64,000 bases of DNA, from NCBI RefSeq assembly GCF_022539315.1, contig NC_066331.1, forward strand, positions 10,448,015-10,512,014, in the 5' to 3' direction. This DNA comes from Serinus canaria. Its lineage: Eukaryota; Chordata; Aves; Passeriformes; Fringillidae. The notes beneath the pieces were generated by a model. That model saw only the letters and a program-made list of their open reading frames with translations, did not search any database and was not told the DNA's origin. This document shows positions 1 to 9,860 of the stretch, piece by piece. The translations under genes were made by a program, and so were the position numbers. Positions within the stretch are counted from its first letter, which is position 1; every line of letters starts with the position of its first letter.

Positions 1-450
1 CAGGGATGGAGCAGCTCTGCTGGCAGGAGAGGCTGGCACAGCTGGCATTGCTCACCTGGGCAGGAGGAGCTTTGGGAGAGCTCAGTGTGATCTTTCAGGA
101 CCTGAAAGGATCTGCAGGAAACGTGGAGAGAGAGAATTGCCAAGGGCTGGGGACAGGACCCAGGGAATGGCTTCAGACTGAGCCAGGGCAGGGCTGGATG
201 GGATCTTGGGAATTGGGAATTGTTCCTGGCAGGGTGGGCAGGCCCTGGCACAGCGTGGCTGCCCCTGGATCCCTGGCAGTGCCCAAGGCCAGGTTGGACA
301 CTGGGGCTGGGAGCACCTGGGACAGGGGGAGGTGTTCCTGGGGCAGGGGAAGGTGTCCCTGGAGCAGTGGGAGGTGTCCCTGCCATGGCTTTCAGGACAA
401 TCTTTAATGTCCCTTCCCACCCAACCCCTTTTGGGATTGATGTTCTGTGA
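1..450 (+). mobile_element. CR1 LINE fragment, 3' part, sense
   Basis: The left edge already lies inside the element (GGATGGAGCAGCTCTGCTGG). The order of CR1 3' landmarks is normal: GAGAGCTCAGTGTG, GGAATGGCTTCAGACTGA, GGGTGGGCAGGCCCTGGCA, CCAAGGCCAGGTTGGACACT, and a degraded tail after AATGTCCCTTCCCACCCAA near 405-425. It is non-coding 3' sequence of a 5'-truncated copy, and any open frame in it is incidental. The 5' end lies outside the window. Confidence 0.85.
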
Positions 451-1404
451 AAGCCCCATGGCAGCAGCTCCGGGGGGGCCTCGTGCCCTGCAGGGCAGGT
501 CTGGGGGCTCCCTCCTGGTGCCCCTGGCCTGGGAGGTATTCTGGGAGAGCATCCCAAGGAGCTGGAGCCTGCACAGCTTCGGGGGCAAGCAGAGGAATCC
601 CAGCCTGAGCTAACGCAGCCTCTGGTCAATATTGGAGTTCTGCTCACCAGGTATTTTAAAACCCCACACTCAAATATTCACTTCCCAAACCTTAAAGACT
701 TTAAACGACATGAAAATACACTTACCTGGGAGAAAGAAACCACGAGAAAGGTCAGTGGTGTTTAAAATGCACCAGTCACTGCTTTGTTTAACTCTTAAAG
801 GATCGTTTGAGAACACACTGGAGGAACCTGGATTTGCCAGAGCTTGTTTGCTTACACAAAGGATTTTCTGTGAATTCCACCAGCTGCACAGGCTTTAACC
901 TGTTTCTGGCTGGGCTCTGGCTCTCCAGGCTTCACCAAAGGCTCCAGCCTGAGACTCACCCCTTTTCCATGGCTTTTCCAGGCACTGAGCACCATGGTGG
1001 GGAGGAATTCTCAGTGCTGCAGGGCACAGAAGAGCAGATCTTGTTTCTGGAAGGACACCAGAACCGTGGCTTGTGTCTCCCTGGGATTAAAAATGTCAAT
1101 TTAACAATAATCCATGAAAAAAACAGCCTTGTTTAACTTCTAGCTTTCCTGGATTCATCCTTCTGTGCTCCTTAGGGTGCAGTGCCACTTTCCTAAGGCT
1201 CCTGTCACCCCAAGCCCCGAGGGTGCTCAGAGCTCTGCAGCCACCACTCCCAGGTGCTGGCCACATCTGCCAGCCTGCCCTGGGCACTGTCCCTCGTGGG
1301 TGACTGAATCCCTGCCCGAGCAGCCAGGCAGAGCATTTCCACATCAGCAGCTGCACTGCCAGCACAGCCACGGCCACTGCACGCCTTGCCTGGCCTCTGG
1401 GGGA
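451..1404. other. unique-looking sequence, no gene seen
   Basis: Mixed composition with no recognised repeat, no long open frame and no convincing splice-site pair. A short AT-richer stretch at about 655-800 separates two GC-rich parts. Confidence 0.5.
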
Positions 1405-1852
1405 GAGGGACATGTCCTTTCCTCATGGCAGGGACATGTCCTGCTCCTCATGTGAGGGACATGTCCTTTCTTCATGGCAGGGACATGTCCTGCTGCCTGT
1501 GTCAGGGACATGTCCTTTCCTCATGGCAGGGACATGTCCTGCTCCTCATGTGAGGGACATGTCCTTTCCTCATGTCAGGGACATGTCCTTTCTTCAATGC
1601 AGGGACATGTCCTGCTCTTCATGTGAGGGACATGTCCTTTCTTCATGGCAGGCACATGTCCTGCTCCCTGTGTCAGGACATTTCCCTCTCCCTGTGTCAG
1701 GGACATTTCCCTGTCCTTGTGTCAGGGACATGTCCTTTCTTCAATGCAGGGTCATGTCCTGCTCCTCATGTGAGGGACATTTCCCTCTCCTCGTGTTAGG
1801 GACATTTCCTTCTCTGCCTGCAAGGGACATCAGGGACATTCCCAGGGACACC
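1405..1852. repeat. 24/25-bp minisatellite of GGACATGTCC palindromes
   Basis: Units alternate between 24 and 25 bp and read GGGACATGTCC followed by TTTCCTCATGGCA or TGCTCCTCATGTGA. The perfect palindrome GGACATGTCC starts at 1408, 1432, 1457, 1481, 1506, 1530, 1555, 1579, 1603, 1628 and 1726. Later units decay to GGACATTTCC and finally to GGGACA fragments. The + strand is open in more than one frame only because the unit contains no stop codon. Confidence 0.95.
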
Positions 1853-3083
1853 AGGAAGATTGGAAATTTCAGAGCTTCCCACGGCACAGCCCTGCCCTCA
1901 GCTCCCTCCTCCTCTGCCACTCTTGGATCTTTGGGCTGAAATTTTCCACCTCGGGGCTCTGGCAGAGCCTGAAGCGTTCTGCTGTGTCTCGTGCACACAA
2001 CTCTGCTATTTCTGAGCTGAGCTGGAGACAAAAGGCCTCGTTTTGATAAGACAAGGAACACTGGAGACTCATTCTTTGAATAATTCCAGCTCTTCTGTGC
2101 TCTGGAGCTGGGGCTGGAAATTTCACAGGAAGCTGGAATCTTTCTTTCATTTTTTTTTTCTGCGAGAGGAAAGCATTGAGCTGAGTGCTCTCCAGGGAGC
2201 TGCTGTTTTGTAGCTGGACCTTCTCTGCCTGGAGGCAGACAGACAGACAGACAGACAGACCTCTGGTAGTGCCCAGACTATTCCCCTCCTGCTCCTCCCT
2301 GCAGGGGTGCAGCACACCCTTCCTGCCACGGATGCAGGAGCTGCATTCGATGATCCCTGGGGGATTTTCCAGCTCCAACGGGAGAGTGGGGGGCTCTTTT
2401 CTGCTCCCTGAAGTGGATCCCTGCTGCTCAGGGTGCAGCAGCCCCAAAGGGAGGAGGGAACCCTAACCCTGGTGGGGAGGAGAGCAGATTTGGGGTTTTT
2501 TTAACCAAAACACGATGCAGGGAGTGAGGAGCCAGGGGAGTTCTGACTGCAGCTCCTTTGCTGAGGATGAGGTGACAGAGTCACCTGGTTGGCAGTGCCA
2601 GCCCCGGGACCAGGCTGAGCAGGGTTGGAGCAGGAGGGAGGTGGGAAATGCCCTGGATTTACAGCCCTTGGCTGCAGGCCCCAGCTCTGCCCCTTCCCCA
2701 GGGGCTGGGGGACAGCCAGGGACTCCAGGGACCCCTGAGCTTCTCAGGACATCCCTGAAGGGGAGGGAGTTAGGGCAGCAGTGCCTCCACAGCCCTGGGG
2801 AGGAGCAGACTTCCCAAAGAGTGGGACACAGCTGGATCTGCAGGGACTGAGGTGCCAGTGCCTGGGAAAGGCACAGGGAGCAGGGGAGGCTCCCAGGGAT
2901 GTCTGTGGGAAATGTCCCCCACCCCTGGGTGTCACACCCGTGATCCTGGGGCTGCCACCCCCCGCAGAGGACACCCCCCATGTCCCACACCTGTCCCTGG
3001 TCCCAGCAGGGCTCTGTGGCTCCCACAGCAAGGCTCAAACAGCAGCTCCCTGTCCCCATGCTGGGCTGACAGGTGTCACCCTC
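1853..3083. other. unique-looking sequence, no gene seen
   Basis: GC-rich sequence with small simple repeats only: a T-rich tract at about 2150-2160 and the CAGA run at 2236. Open frames here are short and lack splice context. Confidence 0.45.
2236..2260. repeat. (CAGA)6 microsatellite
   Basis: Uninterrupted CAGA tetranucleotide repeat of about six units. Confidence 0.9.
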
Positions 3084-3292
3084 CCTGTCCTGTCCTGTCC
3101 TGTCCTGTCCTGTCCTGTCCATGTCCCTGTTCCAATCCCTGTCCCTCTCCTGTCCCTCTCCCTGTCCCTCATGTGCCTGTCCCTCTCTCTATCCCTGTCC
3201 TATCCCTGTCCCTGTCCCTGTCCCTCTCCCTCTCCTGTCCCCGTCCCATCCTTGTTCCCTGCCCCATCCCGTCCCTGTCCCTGTCCCTGTCG

Positions 3293-3328
<36 letters not shown>

Positions 3329-3339
3329 TGTCCCTGTCG

Positions 3340-3370
<31 letters not shown>

Positions 3371-3672
3371 ATCCCTGTCCCTGTCCTGTCCCTGTCCCTG
3401 TCCCATCCCCATCCCTGTCCCATCCCTGTCCCTGTCCTGTCCCTGTCCCTGTCCCATCCCCATCCCTGTCCCTGTCCCGTCCCTGTCCCGTCCCGTCCCT
3501 GTCCCTGTCCCTGTCCCTGTTCCTGTCCCTGTCCTTGTCCCATCCCTGTCCCTGTCCCGTCCCTGTCCCGTCCCTGTCCCATCCCTGTCCCTGTCCCTGG
3601 GGCTGCAGCCTGTCCTGTCCCTGTCCCGTCCCTGTCCTGTCCCTGTCCTGTCCCTGTCCCTGTCCTGTCCTG
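3084..3672. repeat. CCTGTC hexamer array, G4-capable minus strand
   Basis: Starts as a TGTCC pentamer run (3084-3120), then becomes about 90 units of CCCTGT with occasional CCCATC, CGTCCC and TCTCCC variants. The + strand is nearly all C and T. The minus strand reads GGGACAGGGACA over and over, that is, G3 tracts with 3-nt loops. All six frames are open in places because the unit lacks stops, so this is not coding. Confidence 0.95.
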
Positions 3673-4496
3673 GCCCACCATGGAGCACCTTTCCCTCCCC
3701 ACTCTGGGATGGGGTCTCTCCCTCAGGACAGGCTGCAGCCCCAGGCTGCTGGAAATGCCTCTTCATTTCCATGGCTGGTGCCAGCCCCACTGCCCTCCGT
3801 CCCCAGAGAGTGCCTTTTATTGCTTCATCATAAGGCCTGTCAACATTTTGCCAACAAGAAAAGAAAAATTGGATTTTCAGCTGCATTTTTTTAGCAGATA
3901 CTGTCAGGTTTCTAAGGGAAAAAAAACCCAAACAAACAACTCAGAGAAAACTCAAAGAAGCTTTTCTTTTTACTGAGCATAACAAAAGCACATGGAGCTG
4001 TACAAAAATCCTGGATGGGTTTATGTGATATGATTGTTATGGATAAATGGCTGCATTCCAGCCAAACTGTCAGACCCTAAAGGTCTGTGATCTCCACCGG
4101 GGTGGGGATTAAAAATGGAGCCCGCTCATCCCACACCTCTGTGATGAGCAAACCCCACCTGGAGCAGGAATCCTGGGGGAAAAGGGGCAGAAATCCTAAA
4201 GGCTGATCACTGCAGAAGTGTGTGTGAGGGTGTGTGGGGGGGGACAAAGGAGGAGGGAGCAGCGGGAGGGGAGGAAATTTGGGTGGGAATGTAGAGAAAA
4301 TCAGGGCACACTGCAAATAAAACCACACTCACTGCCTGAAGTGCTGTGCAGAGCTGAGGCTGGGGACAGGCTGAGTGCTTGGCCTCTCCCTGATGGAGAA
4401 ATCCCTTCTAGAGCAGCTCTCTCCTGCAAGGAGCCCCCCACAGCCGGGCAGGAAGGAGAGGCTGTGCTGCCCCCAGAGAGCACCCAGCTCTCAGGG
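3673..4496. other. unique-looking sequence, no gene seen
   Basis: AT-rich at 3830-4080, with A-rich short runs at 3919-3960, then G-rich up to the LTR. No repeat family or exon recognised. Confidence 0.45.
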
Positions 4497-5042
4497 TGAC
4501 AGGTCTCTGTGCTCAGGGTGACCCCGAGATGTGTCAGAGAGTCTCTTTTCCTAGCCTGGCAACCAAAGGAGGAGCCAGGATTCTTCTGTTCTCCTTTCCA
4601 ATGCTGTTTATTTTCTCTTATCTGTTACATTCCTTCTCTGCCCAGCAGGTCGGGTTGTGGCTCAGTCCCTGCCCTTGGGCTGCTGGTGGCTTTTTATACT
4701 AAGAACTACCTGTGCTTTATTTACAATAATTTCCCAATCCCTATCACCTGTGTTAGACAGTCTGTCTCTGCTCTAAACCAGTCCAGAAGTGCCACCATCA
4801 CCCAGAAGATGGAGGACAAGAAGAAGAAAGGAGGAGGACTGGACATGCCCAAATCCCTCCATCTTGGCTTCTGAACCCCCATTCTAAAACCCCAAAATTC
4901 TACTTTTCTATCTTGTAACTAACTAACTATCATTCTACTTAAACTTTTGTGGCTTTTCAATCCTCACACAAGGTTGGTAATTGTTTTTTTCCATGGGCTA
5001 AAATCAAAGGCACAGGTGGTTTTGACTCCGTGCCCCCTGTCA
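4497..5042 (-). mobile_element. solo LTR of an endogenous retrovirus, antisense
   Basis: The ends form a 7-bp inverted repeat, TGACAGG at 4497 and CCTGTCA ending at 5042. Read on the minus strand there is a TATA-like TATAAAAAG (complement of CTTTTTATA near 4690) and an AATAAA signal (complement of TTTATT near 4607), in LTR order. A related but truncated copy lies at 38783-39110; both share AGAAGATGGANGACAAGAAG. Target-site duplication is ambiguous: TCAGGG occurs on both sides but overlaps the right terminus by three bases. No internal retroviral genes flank it. Confidence 0.7.
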
Positions 5043-5779
5043 GGGTCTCGAGTCCTCCCGGGCAGCCAGAGGAATTTCCTGGGATCTGACATCAGGGCTT
5101 CCCTTCCTGGGCTCCTCTGACATCAGTCATTAAAGCATTTTCACCCAGCTGTGGCTCAGGAGCCCTTCAGAGCCCTGGCTGCAGACAAAACCTGAGACAC
5201 ACTTGGCAAAAGGAGCAAAAGGGAGCAGGGGGTGGAAGGGAAATTAGAAACGTGGAAATGTAATAACTTTCCATTATGCAAATTTGATTTAATCAGAGAT
5301 GAAGTTGAAGTGCAATAAAAACATACTTTCATTAAGTTTATGACTTTCAGACTCCATAATCCCCCAGAAATGTCAATTAAAATGTTACCATAGTGATCCA
5401 TGGCTCCAACATCCAAGGGATCAGCCTTCCCACTGAAGATGGGCCAGGACCTGATCTCTCAGCTCCTGAAACAGCTGAGGGCCACTGACAAATGGGTTTT
5501 TTCAGCCTGGATGAATTTTAAAAGTTAAGCTCAGCTCAAACCATCTGAGGGAGGGATGGGATCACCCTTCTGGCCATGGTGGATGTACCAGGCATGGATT
5601 TCAGTCCCTGCTGCTGGAACTGTTGCAGTTGTGCAATCCCTGAAAGGAGCAGCCCAGGTGGGGCAGAGCAGGAGGGGCACAGCAGGGGTGGGCACTGCAG
5701 GGGTGGGCACACCAGGGGTGTCTGAGCTGCAGCCTTGGCCACCAGGACCTGGAGAGGGACCTTTCATCAGGAACTGCAG
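5043..5779. other. unique-looking sequence, no gene seen
   Basis: A moderately AT-rich block (5230-5400) with ATTAAG and TTAATC words, then GC-rich sequence with a short GGGGTGGGCACAC direct repeat at 5685-5715. No exon recognised. Confidence 0.4.
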
Positions 5780-6180
5780 TGACAGGGATGCTCTGGGAGG
5801 GCTGGGCTGGAGCAGGGGCTGGGCAAAGTCACAGAATAAAGCAGGGATTTATTCCAAGGATCTCCTCCATGGATCCACCTTGGGCAGCACCAGAGCCCAG
5901 CCAGGGCTGCACCCAAGATGAACCAAAATGGTCCCAAAATGAACCAAAATGGCCCCAAAATGCACAGCCAGGCACGGGGTCTCTCCCTGGGATCAGCTCT
6001 GCTCCATTCCCACCTTGCAGTTCATTGTCCCAGCCCAGCTTTAGCCCATCCAGTCCCACCCTTGTTTTTCTCTCTCCAGCCCACGGGGTTTGTGCTCCTG
6101 GGCTGATATTGGGATCATTTGTTCTTGGTCCCAGCTGGAGCAGGAATTGTTTTGTCTCCCTGCTCTGTGCAGAGAACTTA
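5780..6180 (-). mobile_element. LTR-like element, antisense (family A, copy 1)
   Basis: Shares about 380 bp of close similarity with 41030-41395 in the same orientation, and a shorter piece with 29445-29620 in the opposite orientation. Minus-strand AATAAA (complement of TTTATT at about 5849) followed by CCCTGCTTTATTC has the look of an LTR R region. The stretch CCAAAATGGNCCCAAAATG is duplicated locally at 5920-5960, and the 41-kb copy lacks that duplication. Exact ends and target duplication were not found. Confidence 0.6.
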
Positions 6181-6264
6181 CCAGCACTAAATATGAAGCT
6201 CAGAACTGCACAGCTAGGCAGCACAGAACCTGAAAAATGGAAAAGCTGAACCTGAGGCATCACC

Positions 6265-6538
6265 AGGGCAGAGGGAATGGCTTCAGACTGAGAAAGAGGA
6301 AATTCAGGTGGAACATTAGGGAGAAATCCTTCCCTGTGAGGTTGGGCAGGCCCTGGCACAGGGTGCCCAGAGAAGCTGAGGCTGCCCCTGGATCCCTGGC
6401 AGTGCCCAAGGCCAGGCTGGACAGTGGGAGGTGTCCCTGGGACAGTGGGAGGTGTCTCTGCCATGGCAGGGGTGGCACTGGATGGGCTTTGAGGTCCCTT
6501 CCCACCAAACCTTCCCTGGGATTCTGGGATTCTCCAAG
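6265..6538 (+). mobile_element. CR1 LINE 3' fragment, sense
   Basis: GAGGGAATGGCTTCAGACTG, the GGGCAGGCCCTGGCACAGGG block, GATCCCTGGCAGTGCCCAAG and the AGGTCCCTTCCCACCAAA end with a GGGATTCTGGGATTC tail are all in normal CR1 order. One GGGAGGTGTCCCTGGGACAGT segment is tandemly repeated near 6425-6455. Confidence 0.85.
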
Positions 6539-6689
6539 CCCTGCCCCTGTGACAGGAGCTTTCTCCTCCATCCCTGCAGGGCTCAGTGAACACTGCATTT
6601 CCCCAGCCCCTGCAAAGGCTCTGGTTCTGTACAGACACGGGAGCAGGGCATTGTCTGCTGGATTAGGGCCTTGATATTCCTAATCACAG

Positions 6690-6910
6690 CCTGCCTCATC
6701 CTTTTGGAGTGCTCAGAGCCCTATTCAGTGGCATTCAGTGCCTTCTCTGGTGCTATTTCAGATGCAGAATAATTAGCACCACGCAGGAAAAGCAACAAAG
6801 CCATGAATGGTATTTAGAGACAATTATCCCACCCAACCATTCCTTACTATTATAAATGGAGCTTATTAGCACCAAATTGTTTCCATAGGAAGCAGCATCA
6901 GCAATAAAGG
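6690..6910. other. AT-rich unique block, conserved-element-like
   Basis: A sharply AT-richer island between GC-rich CR1 pieces, with homeodomain-type words (AATAATTAGCACC at about 6769, TTATTAGCACCAAATTG at about 6865). No open frame or repeat was recognised. The composition resembles vertebrate conserved non-coding elements, but conservation cannot be tested here. Confidence 0.25.
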
Positions 6911-7169
6911 GAATGGCTGCAGCCTGGCTCTGCAGCAGGGAGGCAGCACAAAGGAGGAGCTGCCCCTCTCCTGCTGCCTGCAGGGCACGTGCAGGGACAA
7001 ACCCATGGCCTGGCACGGTTTGGGCACTGTCACCCCCTGCCCCAGCCCTGGCACAGCACCCCTGGTGGGGCTGCTCCCTGTGCTGGCAGCACTGGAGGGA
7101 ACTGGTCTGCAGTGGGGATGGGGAGCTGGGGGTGTTCTCCTGGGGAAGGGAGGGCACAGGGACAATTCA

Positions 7170-7313
7170 GAGCCCTTTTCAGGGCTTAAAGGGGCTCCAA
7201 GAGATCTGGAAAAGGACTCTAGTCAACAACCTGGAGTGGCAGGACAAGGGAAGTGGGTCCAGATAGAAAGAGGAGAAATTTTGCTTGGATATTGGGAAGA
7301 AATTCCTCCCTAA
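7170..7313 (+). mobile_element. CR1 LINE fragment running into a telomere-like array
   Basis: AAGGGGCTCCAAGAGATCTGG, GGAGTGGCAGGACAAGGGAA and GGATATTGGGAAGAAATTC match the CR1 part just upstream of the usual CCCTGGCAGGGTGGG block. The match stops within CTCCCTAATCC at 7307-7317, where the CCCTAA-type repeat begins. Confidence 0.75.
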
Positions 7314-7693
7314 TCCTAAACCTAATACTAACCCCAACATGCAATTTAACCAGCCATAACTCTCACCCTAAATATAACCTTAACCCTAACCCAAACCTTA
7401 GTCCTAACCTTAACCTTAATCCTAACCCTAACCTTAACCCTAACCTTAATCCTAGCCCTAACCTTAATCGTAGCCCTAATGTTAATCCTAGCCATAACCT
7501 TAACCCTAACCCTAACCTTAACCCTAACTCCAACCTTAGTCCTAACCTTAACCTTAACACTAACCCTAATCTTAATCCTAGCCCTAACCTTAATCCTAAC
7601 CCTAACTTTAACCCTAACCTTAATCCTAGCCCTAACCTTAATCCTAACCTTAGCCCTAACCTTAGTCCTAGCCCTAACCTTAGTCCTAGCCCT
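7314..7693. repeat. degenerate telomere-like (CCCTAA)n array
   Basis: About 63 hexamers of CCCTAA, CCTTAA, TCCTAG and close variants, with the TTAGGG sense on the minus strand. The register is strictly 6 bp: asparagine codons recur at every second position over the whole length, so change has been by substitution with no net indels. An 18-bp sub-pattern CCTTAATCCTAGCCCTAA recurs several times. Confidence 0.9.
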
Positions 7694-7907
7694 GCCCAGC
7701 AGGAGAGCAGCCAGGAGGCTCCTCCAGCAGAGCCTTGTGTGAGGTTCAGCTCCTGGCAGCCTGGCCAGGCTCTGCAGGCCCTGGGGCTGGAGTCCCAGAG
7801 TTCCTCAGGGAGATATAAAGCTCCAGCCCCACGAACCATGGCCCCACAATCACTCAGGCACAGCCCCCCTCCCCGTGACAGCCCTGCAGATCTGTGACAG
7901 CGTTTGC

Positions 7908-7922
7908 TCCATCCTCCATCCG

Positions 7923-7974
<52 letters not shown>

Positions 7975-8293
7975 CTCCTCCTCCTCCATCCTCCGTCCTC
8001 CATCCTCCTCCTCCTCCTCCTCCTCCTCCTCCTCCTCCTCCTCCTCCTCCTCCTCCTCCTCGTCCTCCTCCTCCTCCTCCTCCTCCTCCTCCATCCTCCG
8101 TCCTCCATCCTTCATCCTCCATCCTCCTCCTCCTCCTCCTCCTCCTCCTCCTCCATCCTTCATCCTCCATCCTCCTCCTCCTCCTCCTCCTCCTCCTCCT
8201 CCTCCTCCTCTCCTCCATCCTTCACTCCATCCTCCTCCCTCCTCCTCCTCCCTCCTCCTCCTCCTCCTCCTCCTCCTCCTCCTCCTCCTCCCT
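7908..8293. repeat. polypyrimidine (CCTCGT)n and (CCT)n array
   Basis: Begins with eight CCTCGT hexamers (7922-7972), then long CTC/TCC trinucleotide runs broken at intervals by CCATCCTCCGTCCTCCATCC. The + strand is almost wholly pyrimidine and the minus strand almost wholly GGA. The apparent poly-Ser, poly-Pro, poly-Glu and poly-Arg frames are products of the repeat. Confidence 0.95.
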
Positions 8294-9860
8294 GCTGATT
8301 TTCTGCTTGCTTGCTCCTCCACCACTCCAGATTTGTGGGGAATTCCCTCCCCTGGCCATACAGCAGCACTGGTGCCATTTCCAGTGAGAGGGCACAGCAG
8401 GACAATCAGCTCTGGGTGAAAATCTCAGGTGTCCGTGCAGGAGAACACATTTCCCCTCCCTGGAAATCTGATTTCCCTCTCTTTATCAGGAGATGAGAAG
8501 AGCACCAAGTTCTGCAGAGCTGGAAAGGCTCTGGCTGTCTCCCCCTTTGGCTTCCCAGGGTTTGGGATTCCCTGCAGGGCCTGCCCTGTGCCACGAGGGA
8601 TTTATTTCCCTGTCAGCCCCTCCGTTTCCCCCTGGGATGTGCCAAGTGCTCCAAGTGCTCGGGACTGCTTTGCTGAGCCTTTGTGATTCGTTCAGCAATT
8701 AGGGCCATTCAAGAGTGACAATTTTGGGCAGATCAGGGGGTGTCACCCCGTGTCCCTCGCTGGTGGCCGCTGCCCAGCGAACTCAGGGATCAGCAGCTTC
8801 CCGCAGGAAATCCTTTGCTCCATCAGCTGCAGGTTAACATTTGCCATCCCTCCAAGCCCTGCAGATGAAGAAACATCTTTGGGCAGGGGCACAGGGAGTC
8901 AGGCCAATTACTGGTGCCTCGCTGAGTGAAGGGGAAGGAGCTCCACGGGTGGCCGAGTCTCCCCCGGCGATGGAGAGGAGCCCTGGTGAGCAGCACTGAA
9001 TTAATTAGCACTGAACAGCAGCAGCCAGAGAAACTCCAGGAGTAAATGTCACCTCCAAAGTAGGCCAGGAAGGTAACTGTGCACTAATTACCTCGTCCTC
9101 ACTGCAGGAGAAGGACAGGTCTGCCAGTGCAGCCTCCTGTGGGCACCTCAGGCGAGGCCACCAAAGGTTAACGTGGGCCAGGGGGAGCAGGGATCATCTC
9201 ACAGGAACAGCTCATCCTCATTCCAGAGCAGCCCTGCTGGTGACAAAGCCCAGCACAGAGCCCTGCACATCTGTCACACGTGCTGTCTCCTCGTGGCTGC
9301 TGTAAATAACGCTCATAAACACCGTGGCCAAGTGAATGCTTCCCCCAGCCTCTGCTATCTGTCATCATGCACAGGTGGAGCTGCTCGAGGAGTCAGAGCT
9401 CTCTGCAGAGCTGGGCCAGGCTGGGGGGGGCCGTGGGAGTGCAGCCTGGCAGGGCTCTGTGACATTTGGGATGGCTGCCATGCCCATGTGTCCCCAGGAC
9501 CCTCCTGGTGCAGCACGAGGGAGGTTTTCCCACGAGAAATCTGTGCAGAGGATTCCTTCCAAAGGGGGCTGGCAGGAGCGGCCCAGCGAGGAGCCCACGT
9601 GCAGGGAAAACCCTCTGGGGTGGCCACCAGGGCTCCTCCAGGCAGGAATGGCCCTGCCCGTGTTCCTGAAGCTGCCTGAGCTGGGCTCGGTGGCAGGCTG
9701 GGAAAAAGCCACCGTGTGGATGTCACAGTCTGCTCAGAGAGAGGAAGCCAGGTCAGCTTCCCCAGGAACTGCTCTGGGGAGCTCCGGGGAGGCAGAGAGA
9801 AAGAATGGTGAACAAATGGTAAACTGGGCTTGGCTGAAGGGCATGGGAACCATGGACAGC
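8294..9860. other. unique-looking sequence, no gene seen
   Basis: GC-rich with some CpG at 8750-8960. Contains AT-rich words TTAATTAGCACTG near 9001 and GTGCACTAATTACC near 9079, but no repeat family and no supported exon. Confidence 0.4.

Noticed and set aside
2781..3976. Open frames of 270-374 codons on the + strand and matching - frames
   Set aside because: They run through the CCTGTC array. Several frames on both strands are open at once, the sign of a stop-free repeat and not of a protein.
4497..5042. Calling TCAGGG a clean 6-bp target duplication
   Set aside because: The right copy overlaps the terminal CCTGTCA, so either the LTR ends in TG or the match is coincidental.
7363..8325. 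320-codon minus frame with poly-Glu/Arg and Leu-Gly repeats
   Set aside because: It joins the telomere-like array and the GGA array. Composition follows the repeat units exactly.
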